NCBI RefSeq assembly: GCF_050632745.1 | Contig: NZ_JBODSD010000005.1 | Coordinates: 248,001-312,000, forward strand | DNA: 64,000 nt | Reading direction: 5' to 3' | Origin: Mumia sp050632745 | GTDB taxonomy: Bacteria > Actinomycetota > Actinomycetes > Propionibacteriales > Nocardioidaceae | In this document: one piece after another, positions 58,613 through 64,000 of the stretch | How the letters are laid out: every line of letters begins with the position of its first letter | Numbering within the stretch: position 1 is the stretch's first letter | Notes under the pieces: generated by a model | The model's input: only the letters and a program-made list of their open reading frames with translations | The model's database searches: none | Told to the model about the DNA's origin: nothing | Position numbers and translations under genes: made by a program

Positions 58613-59734
58613 ATGGGTTCCATGATCGAGCGCTCCTCCCCGGTCGTGCCCGACCACGCGTTGGACACGCTCCGCGAGCGGCTGCGGGCGACGCGGTGGC
58701 CCGAGCCCGCGACCGACCCGCGTCAGGGCATCGACCTGGGCACGCTGCAGGACCTGTGCGCCTACTGGGCCGACGGCTACGACTGGCGGCGGTGCGAGTC
58801 ACGGCTCGACGGGATCGGCCGGTTCCGGGCCACGGTCGACGGCCTCGGCATCGACTTCCTGCACGCCCGGTCGGAGGATCCCGGCGCCTTCCCGATCCTC
58901 CTGACGCACGGGTGGCCCGGATCCGTCGTGGAGTACCTCGACGTGCTCGGCCCGCTCACCGAGGCGGGGTTCCACTGCGTCGTGCCGTCGTTGCCGGGCT
59001 ACGGCTGGAGCGACAAGCCGACCGAGCCGGGCTGGGGTGTCGAGCGCATCGCCCGTGCGTGGGCGCACCTGATGGCCCGGCTCGGGTACGACCGCTACGG
59101 AGCGCAGGGGACGGACTGGGGCACGAGCGTGACGGCGAGCCTCGGGCAGCAGGACGCGGCGCACATCGCCGGGATCCTCCTGATGCCGCCGCTCGCACCG
59201 CCGCTGCCCGGCCCGCAAGCGACCGGGGACGGCGGGACCGGCGACGGCGCGACCGGCGAGCTCACAGACCCGGACGACGCCTCGGGCTACTCGCTCGAGC
59301 AGCGGACGCGCCCGCAGACCATCGGCTACTCCCTCACCGACTCCCCCGCCGGCCTGGCCGCCTGGATCCTCGAGAAGCTCGACGCGTGGACCGACCCGCG
59401 CAGCACGCTCGGCCGTGATGCGGTGCTGGACAACCTCATGCACTACTGGCTCCCCGCCACCGGCGCCTCCGCGGCCCGGCTCTACTGGGAGAGCCTGGCC
59501 GACGTGTCGCGATGGCTCGGCGGTCCGCTCCTCCCCCGCGACCGCGTGCACGTGCCGACCGGGTGCTGCCTCTACCCCTACGAGCTCCAGCAGCCGACCC
59601 GGGGCGCGGCCGCGCAGCGGTTCACCGACATCCGCTCGTGGCGCGAGCCCGAGCGCGGCGGCCACTTCCCGGCGTGGGAGCAGCCGGAGTCCTTCGTGAC
59701 GGAGGTCTGCGCGTTCTTCGACCTCGTGCGGTGA
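58613..59734 (+). CDS. epoxide hydrolase-family alpha/beta hydrolase
   Basis: A 373-residue protein of the EHN epoxide hydrolase group. The N-terminal EHN domain (LDTLRERLRATRWPEPA) is followed by the oxyanion motif THGWPGSVVEYL and the nucleophile Asp in GTDWGTSV. The His base is in GGHFPAWEQPE. It would open epoxides to diols. The ATG at 58613 or the one at 58622 may be used; neither has a clear ribosome site. The 258-base region upstream holds promoter-like but no coding sequence. Confidence 0.85.
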   Translation: MGSMIERSSPVVPDHALDTLRERLRATRWPEPATDPRQGIDLGTLQDLCAYWADGYDWRRCESRLDGIGRFRATVDGLGIDFLHARSEDPGAFPILLTHGWPGSVVEYLDVLGPLTEAGFHCVVPSLPGYGWSDKPTEPGWGVERIARAWAHLMARLGYDRYGAQGTDWGTSVTASLGQQDAAHIAGILLMPPLAPPLPGPQATGDGGTGDGATGELTDPDDASGYSLEQRTRPQTIGYSLTDSPAGLAAWILEKLDAWTDPRSTLGRDAVLDNLMHYWLPATGASAARLYWESLADVSRWLGGPLLPRDRVHVPTGCCLYPYELQQPTRGAAAQRFTDIRSWREPERGGHFPAWEQPESFVTEVCAFFDLVR

Positions 59735-59738
59735 GCTC

Positions 59739-60329
59739 TCAGCCGAGCCGGTCGAGGAACGCCCGCGAGCGCTGCACGACCAGCGCCGCGTCCTCCGGGA
59801 CGTAGGTCGGGAGCGCGCTGTCGAAGAACAGGTGCTCGGCGCCCTCGTACACGAACAGCTCGCCCAGGTCCGGCCCGACCGCCGCGACGATCTCCCGCGC
59901 GGCATCGATGTCTCCCTCGTGGGCGAAGAACTCGTCGTCGTCCTTGCCGTGGATCTGCACCGGGACCCCGTCGGGCCACGGACCGAAGGCCCACTCCCCC
60001 GTGATCGGCAGGCAGGCCTCGTAGAGCAGCGCGCCGCGCGCCCCCGGACGGGTCTGCGCGAGGCGCTGTGCCGTCATCACGCCGAACGAGATGCCGGCGT
60101 AGACGAGACCTGCCGGCAGGCCGTCGAGCGCCGCGTCGACCCGCGCGGCGATCGCCTCGTCGCCGATCTCGCGCGAGAGCGCGAAGCCGTCCTCGAGGCT
60201 GGCGGGCAGCTCGCCCTCGAAGAGGTCGGGGGTGTGCACCGTGTGCGCCCCGCCGGCGAGCCCGTCCGCGAAGGCCTTCACACCGTCGGTGAGTCCTCGC
60301 AGGTGGTGGAAGAGAACGACCTCGGCCAT
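59739..60329 (-). CDS. dienelactone hydrolase-family protein with Ser nucleophile
   Basis: A 196-residue small alpha/beta hydrolase. The nucleophile elbow is AGISFGVMTA; dienelactone hydrolases usually have Cys there, so this is the serine variant. The acid and His are in IHGKDDDEFF and YEGAEHLFF. The opening EVVLFHHLRGLTDGV lacks a standard HG motif. It is divergent from an ArsR-type regulator, which may control it. The substrate is unknown. Confidence 0.82.
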   Translation of the reverse strand: MAEVVLFHHLRGLTDGVKAFADGLAGGAHTVHTPDLFEGELPASLEDGFALSREIGDEAIAARVDAALDGLPAGLVYAGISFGVMTAQRLAQTRPGARGALLYEACLPITGEWAFGPWPDGVPVQIHGKDDDEFFAHEGDIDAAREIVAAVGPDLGELFVYEGAEHLFFDSALPTYVPEDAALVVQRSRAFLDRLG

Positions 60330-60395
60330 GGTGCGGTTCCTCTCGCCTTCGGACGATAGAGTTCGATTGATCCATCACGATAGAACGGTCCAGAT

Positions 60396-60980
60396 ATGTC
60401 GGTCAATGAGCAGATCCCCGACTACGAGCTCGACGAGATGGTCGTGGTCACCGCACCGGAGCAGCTGCGTGCGCTCGCGGACCCGCTGCGCGGCACGCTC
60501 CTCGAGCTCCTGCTCGAGCGCGCCGCCACGATCACCGAGATGGCGCGCGCCGTCGACCGACCGAAGAGCACGGTCGACTACCACGTCAACCTGCTGGTCG
60601 AGGTCGGGCTCGCCCGCGTGGTGCGGACGCGGCGCGTGCGGGCGATCGAGGAGCGCTACTTCGGCCGGGTCGCGCGCACGATCTACGTCGGTGCGCTCCA
60701 CCGCGCCGAGGACAAGCAGGTCGTCGCCTCCCTCAACGGTCTCGCGCAGGCCGCCGCCGAGGCCGCGCCCGCCAACGCGGCCGACGACCTGCGCTGCACG
60801 CTCGTGCACGCCCGGATCCCGATCGAGGAGGTGCGCAGCTTCTGGGCCGAGGTGCAGGAGGTGGCCCGCCGGTTCGCGCAGATCCCGCGCAGCGGGGACC
60901 AGGTCTACGGGTTCGTCGCCGGCCTCTACCCGACCGACGCCCCGACCCTGCCGGAAGGGGCGGGAGACTCGCCCGGCTGA
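60396..60980 (+). CDS. ArsR-like winged-helix regulator
   Basis: A 194-residue regulator. The DNA-binding domain covers about residues 20-95: LRALADPLRGTLLELLLERAATITEMARAVDRPKSTVDYHVNLLVEVGL. A C-terminal helical domain with a Trp (SFWAEVQEVARRFAQ) may bind a ligand. Two direct repeats ACGATAGA (60353-60360 and 60377-60384) lie in the 66-base divergent promoter region. It probably regulates the neighbouring dienelactone hydrolase-like gene. Confidence 0.83.
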   Translation: MSVNEQIPDYELDEMVVVTAPEQLRALADPLRGTLLELLLERAATITEMARAVDRPKSTVDYHVNLLVEVGLARVVRTRRVRAIEERYFGRVARTIYVGALHRAEDKQVVASLNGLAQAAAEAAPANAADDLRCTLVHARIPIEEVRSFWAEVQEVARRFAQIPRSGDQVYGFVAGLYPTDAPTLPEGAGDSPG

Positions 60981-61042
60981 ACGCCGACGGCCGCGTCCGA
61001 TTCCCGCCGGAACCTGTCGGAGCGGCCCGCCAGACTGACGCC

Positions 61043-61828
61043 ATGACCTCCCACGACCTCGCCGCGTCCTTCCGTGCTCTCCACGACGACCTCCTCGTCC
61101 TGCCCAACGCGTGGGACGCCGCATCTGCACGCCTCGTCCAGGAGGCAGGTGCCCGCGCGATCGCCACGACGAGCGGCGGAGTCGCCTGGTCGCTCGGCGC
61201 CTCCGATGGACAGGGCCTTGCGCCCGTTGCGCTCTTCGACGCCGTGCGCCGCGTCGTGGCCGCGGTCGACGTGCCCGTCTCGGCGGATGTGGAGGCCGGC
61301 TTCGGCGACGTCACCGCCACGGTGACGGGCGTGATCGAGGCCGGAGCGGTCGGCATCAACCTCGAGGACTCCGAGTCCGGCGCGCTGATCGCGACCGAGG
61401 CGATGGCCGGCCGCATCCGCGAGGCGCGGAGGGCCGCCGACGCCGCGGGCCTGGCGCTGTTCGTCAACGCCAGGACCGACGTCTACCTGCTGGGCGTCGA
61501 CGACCTCGACGACACCGTCGCACGGGCCCGCGCGTACGCCGAGGCCGGCGCCGACGGCGTGTTCGTCCCTGGCCTGGGGGACCTCGAGGCCCTCGCCACC
61601 GTGGCGAAGGCGGTCGACGCTCCGGTCAACGCGCTGGCCGGTCCGGGCTCACCGACCGTCCGCGAGCTGGCCGAGGCCGGCGTCCGCCGGATCAGCACCG
61701 GTACGGCGCTCCCCGAGGCCGCGTACGCGCTCACCGAGCGCCTGGCGCGCGCGGTGCTCAGCGAGGGCACGTTCGACGCGCTCGCCGGCGGCGTCGACTA
61801 CGGCCGCATGAACGCGCTGCTCGGCTGA
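61043..61828 (+). CDS. isocitrate lyase/PEP mutase-family enzyme
   Basis: A 261-residue TIM-barrel protein of the ICL/PEPM family. VLPNAWDAASARLVQEAGARAIATTSGGVA opens the fold. The metal-binding region is SADVEAGFGD, then INLEDSE and FVNARTDVYL. The usual lyase KKCGH loop is not present; many actinobacterial proteins of this type are uncharacterised C-C or P-C lyase-like enzymes. CAGACT lies six bases before the ATG, consistent with a leaderless mRNA. Confidence 0.85.
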   Translation: MTSHDLAASFRALHDDLLVLPNAWDAASARLVQEAGARAIATTSGGVAWSLGASDGQGLAPVALFDAVRRVVAAVDVPVSADVEAGFGDVTATVTGVIEAGAVGINLEDSESGALIATEAMAGRIREARRAADAAGLALFVNARTDVYLLGVDDLDDTVARARAYAEAGADGVFVPGLGDLEALATVAKAVDAPVNALAGPGSPTVRELAEAGVRRISTGTALPEAAYALTERLARAVLSEGTFDALAGGVDYGRMNALLG

Positions 61829-61838
61829 CCTGCTCGGC

Positions 61839-62582
61839 TCACGCGATCGTGTGACGCACCCACACGTTCGCCTCGACGTACACCGCGTGGTCCTGGTCCA
61901 CGTCGCAGTGCACCGGCGCGAGCGCACCGGGGACGTGGACCGGACCACTCGTGTCGAACGCGAGACCGGTCCAGCGCCGCCACTCCTCAAGCGTCCCGGG
62001 CACCATCATCGAGCGTGGGGCGACCGCCTCGATGACGCCGCCCGCGCGGACGTGCGTGCGCAGCCACGGGTCCTCGGGGAGGCCGTCGGGACGGACGCGG
62101 CGGGCGTACTCGCTCATCGGCTCGTCGGGGCGCTCGTGCTTCGCGCTGGGGCGGACGGGGGCCACCAGCGTCGAGTAGCCGAGCCGCTGGGCGTTCGCGC
62201 GCATCGCGGCCAGCATGACCGACGACAGGCCACGCCCGCGCCGGTCCGGCTGCACGCAGATCTCGAGGGCGGACACCATCGTCGTCGGCGTGCCGAGCAT
62301 CCGGTTGATCGCCGACCGCTGGATCATCCGCTCCCATCCCCCGGGCGGCAGCGGGTCGTCACCCCAGGCGACGGGGACGCTGTAGGCCGCGGCGACCGCG
62401 CGGTCCGGCACCGCCGGGTCGAGCGCGATCTGCACGAACTCGGGGTAGCACTCCTCGACCACGGCGTAGTAGACCGGCCCGACCGGGTCCCACCGCATGA
62501 ACTCCGGCCACGCCCCGTCGAACCGGCTGAGCAGCGGCTCGAGCTCGGGCCGGTCGGCGAGCGTCACGACGTCGATATCCAT
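61839..62582 (-). CDS. GNAT-family acetyltransferase
   Basis: A 247-residue GNAT protein. The acetyl-CoA loop is VQPDRRGRGLSSVMLAAM at about residues 115-132. The N-terminal part is long and Trp/Pro rich (FDGAWPEFMRWDPVGPVYYAV), and a further 100 C-terminal residues follow the GNAT core. The ATG at 62582 is preferred; TAGCGT lies seven bases upstream, so it may be leaderless. The substrate is not known. Confidence 0.78.
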   Translation of the reverse strand: MDIDVVTLADRPELEPLLSRFDGAWPEFMRWDPVGPVYYAVVEECYPEFVQIALDPAVPDRAVAAAYSVPVAWGDDPLPPGGWERMIQRSAINRMLGTPTTMVSALEICVQPDRRGRGLSSVMLAAMRANAQRLGYSTLVAPVRPSAKHERPDEPMSEYARRVRPDGLPEDPWLRTHVRAGGVIEAVAPRSMMVPGTLEEWRRWTGLAFDTSGPVHVPGALAPVHCDVDQDHAVYVEANVWVRHTIA

Positions 62583-62637
62583 GCGGGCGACGCTAACCGG
62601 CGGTGCCGTGGCCGCGCGACCGACTTCCGCAGCGCCG

Positions 62638-63288
62638 TCAGCCGTCGCGACCGGGGAGCGCGCGACGGTCGTCCCAGTCGTCGTCCTCCCAGTCCCGGTC
62701 CTCCTCGTCGTCCTCACCGGGCCGCGTCGGACCCTCCCACCGGAACAACGCGTCGTCCAGGTCCTCCCCGAGCGTGAGCTCGGTCCACTCGGCCGTGAGC
62801 AGATAGCCTCCCGGGCGCATCTGCCGGAGGACCAGCCCGGTCTCGTCGTCGACGACCATCCGACGCGGGTCCGCTCCGTCCCAGCGGGCGTCCCAGGCCG
62901 GACGCCCGAGGTAGGTGGTCGACACGATCGGCTCGACGGCTGGTTCCGGCTCCTCCTCGTCCCAGTGCTCGAGGCCGCGCCGCGTCAGCAGTCCGCCGTC
63001 CTCCACGAACGCGGTGTGGGAGTGCCAGTCGCACACCGGCGGCTCGTCCGGACCGTCCCACACCCACTGGTCGTCCTCGCCGTCGATCGCGATCAGCCGA
63101 CCCTCGAGCGTCTCCCGTCGTACGAGCTCTCCGCTCACCCACACGCGAGTCACCGTCTCGACCGGCTCCTCGTCGTCCTCCGGGTCGTACGACACAACGC
63201 GGACGACCCCCCGCAGCGTCGGGAGGGGACCACGTCCGACGGTCATCAGACCGAACAGGGCGTACCAGGGGATCGTGGGCTCGGACAC
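62638..63288 (-). CDS. uncharacterised acidic protein, possibly LolA-like
   Basis: A 216-residue acidic protein. The strand pattern VTRVWVSGELVRRETLEGRLIAIDGEDDQWVW and a later DDETGLVLRQM resemble the LolA/RseB lipoprotein-localisation fold, but this is tentative. The tail is very acidic (DDEEDRDWEDDDWDD). No signal peptide is visible. The GTG at 63288 has GAGGAG five bases upstream and is preferred to the longer frame. Confidence 0.55.
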   Translation of the reverse strand: MSEPTIPWYALFGLMTVGRGPLPTLRGVVRVVSYDPEDDEEPVETVTRVWVSGELVRRETLEGRLIAIDGEDDQWVWDGPDEPPVCDWHSHTAFVEDGGLLTRRGLEHWDEEEPEPAVEPIVSTTYLGRPAWDARWDGADPRRMVVDDETGLVLRQMRPGGYLLTAEWTELTLGEDLDDALFRWEGPTRPGEDDEEDRDWEDDDWDDRRALPGRDG

Positions 63289-63372
63289 GCCGCTCCTCGG
63301 GGACGGCACGCCACCGCGGCGCGCGCTCGAGACTTCCTAGCACGCGCCGCGGCCCGTCGACACGAGATCGCG

Positions 63373-64000
63373 TCAGTCTCCCTTCACGTTCACGACCTGA
63401 CGCAGCGTGTGCCGGACCTCGACGAGGTCGGCGGCGTCGGCCATGACGACGTCGATCGGCTTGTACGCCGCCGGGATCTCGTCGACGAACGCGTCGGTGT
63501 CGCGGTACTCGATGCCGACCATCGCCTTGCGCAGGTCGTCCTGGGTGAACCGCCTCCGCGCGGCCGAGCGCGAGTGGTGGCGGCCCGCTCCGTGCGGGGC
63601 GGAGCGGAGAGACACCCTGTTGCCCGAGCCCGCGACGACGTACGAGGCGTCACCCATCGAGCCTGGGATCAGGCCGGCCTGGCCCTCACGCGCCTCGATC
63701 GCCCCCTTGCGGGAGACCCACACGTCGCGTCCCCAGTGGTGCTCCCGCTGGGTGAAGTTGTGGTGGCAGTTCACCACCTCCGCGCGCTCCACGTCGGTGT
63801 CGAGGAAGTGCCCGAGGCACGCGACGACGCGATCCATCATCTCCTCGCGGTTGAGCCGCGCGAACTCCTGCGCCCAGTCGAGCCCGTCGACGTACGCCCG
63901 GAACTCGTCGGTGTCCTCCACGAGGTAGGCGAGGTCGGGGTCCGGCAGGTCGATCCACCACTTCGCGGCGAGGTCGCGCGCCACGCGGATGTGGTGCTGG
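63373..64000 (-). CDS. rtcB: RtcB RNA ligase, C-terminal part
   Basis: The C-terminal 208 residues of an RtcB protein; the N-terminal part lies beyond the right edge. Visible family motifs are QHHIRVARDLAAKW at the cut end, VNCHHNF, PGSMGDASYVVAGSGN, SAPHGAGRHHSR and the final VVNVKGD. RtcB joins 2',3'-cyclic phosphate and 5'-hydroxyl RNA ends with GTP and manganese, via a guanylylated His in the PHGAGR region. RtcB repairs cleaved RNA in bacteria. No archease or RtcA gene is visible in the window. Confidence 0.88.
   Translation of the reverse strand, partial: QHHIRVARDLAAKWWIDLPDPDLAYLVEDTDEFRAYVDGLDWAQEFARLNREEMMDRVVACLGHFLDTDVERAEVVNCHHNFTQREHHWGRDVWVSRKGAIEAREGQAGLIPGSMGDASYVVAGSGNRVSLRSAPHGAGRHHSRSAARRRFTQDDLRKAMVGIEYRDTDAFVDEIPAAYKPIDVVMADAADLVEVRHTLRQVVNVKGD

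Noticed and set aside
1..64000. tRNA genes, CRISPR arrays, insertion sequences, prophage or plasmid origin
   Set aside because: I saw no cloverleaf, spaced repeats, transposase or integrase in the window.

Overview
The window is about 70% GC chromosomal DNA of an actinobacterium. The evidence is the dense gene packing, frequent GTG and TTG starts, a mycothiol-type formaldehyde dehydrogenase, a DivIVA protein, ANTAR regulators, a 13E12 HNH protein and many leaderless promoters. The gene set would suit Nocardioidaceae or relatives, but that is inference. I saw no rRNA, tRNA, CRISPR array, insertion sequence or phage, and no gene-free stretch longer than 300 bases.

1-4.3 kb: the end of a PAS/GAF/ANTAR regulator, a 63-residue conserved-type protein, a 13E12/DUF222 HNH protein with a LexA-like box in its promoter, and a PucR regulator. 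4.4-24.7 kb: a large catabolic region. It holds a five-gene peptide-type ABC importer, an amidase, a SnoaL-like protein, an MDR reductase, an omega-amino acid aminotransferase, an aldehyde dehydrogenase, a CaiB/BaiF CoA-transferase, a glutaryl-CoA dehydrogenase-like enzyme, a ThDP enzyme and an acyl-CoA synthetase. A TetR gene and a hydrolase/Baeyer-Villiger monooxygenase pair follow. The enzyme order fits import of a C5 omega-amino amide or lactam-like compound and its conversion to glutarate, glutaryl-CoA and crotonyl-CoA. Near-identical 18-bp palindromes lie before pucR, the TetR gene and the hydrolase/BVMO pair, so the two ends may form one regulon.

24.7-35.6 kb: mixed genes (YCII protein, sulfatase, SNF2 helicase, alpha/beta hydrolase, CPBP protease, ankyrin protein, flavodoxin, TetR, secreted lipase, VOC protein). 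35.6-41.8 kb: an ATP-grasp enzyme, a processive family 2 glycosyltransferase and a membrane-anchored glycosidase-like protein. These converge on a membrane histidine kinase and a response regulator fused to a PIG-L/LmbE deacetylase. This is the most unusual locus: it suggests phosphorylation-controlled deacetylation tied to polysaccharide synthesis.

41.8-64 kb: stress and regulatory genes. These include two ECF sigma factors with partner proteins, a protease-like protein of M48 type without HExxH, a GAF/ANTAR protein, TetR, MarR, ArsR and HxlR regulators with visible palindromic operators, and a truncated haemoglobin/flavohaemoglobin/DivIVA operon. Also here are an FMN reductase-GNAT fusion, the mscR/MBL pair, an FBP (FusB-like) protein, hydrolases, a PEP mutase-family enzyme, a GNAT protein and the C-terminal part of RtcB at the right edge.
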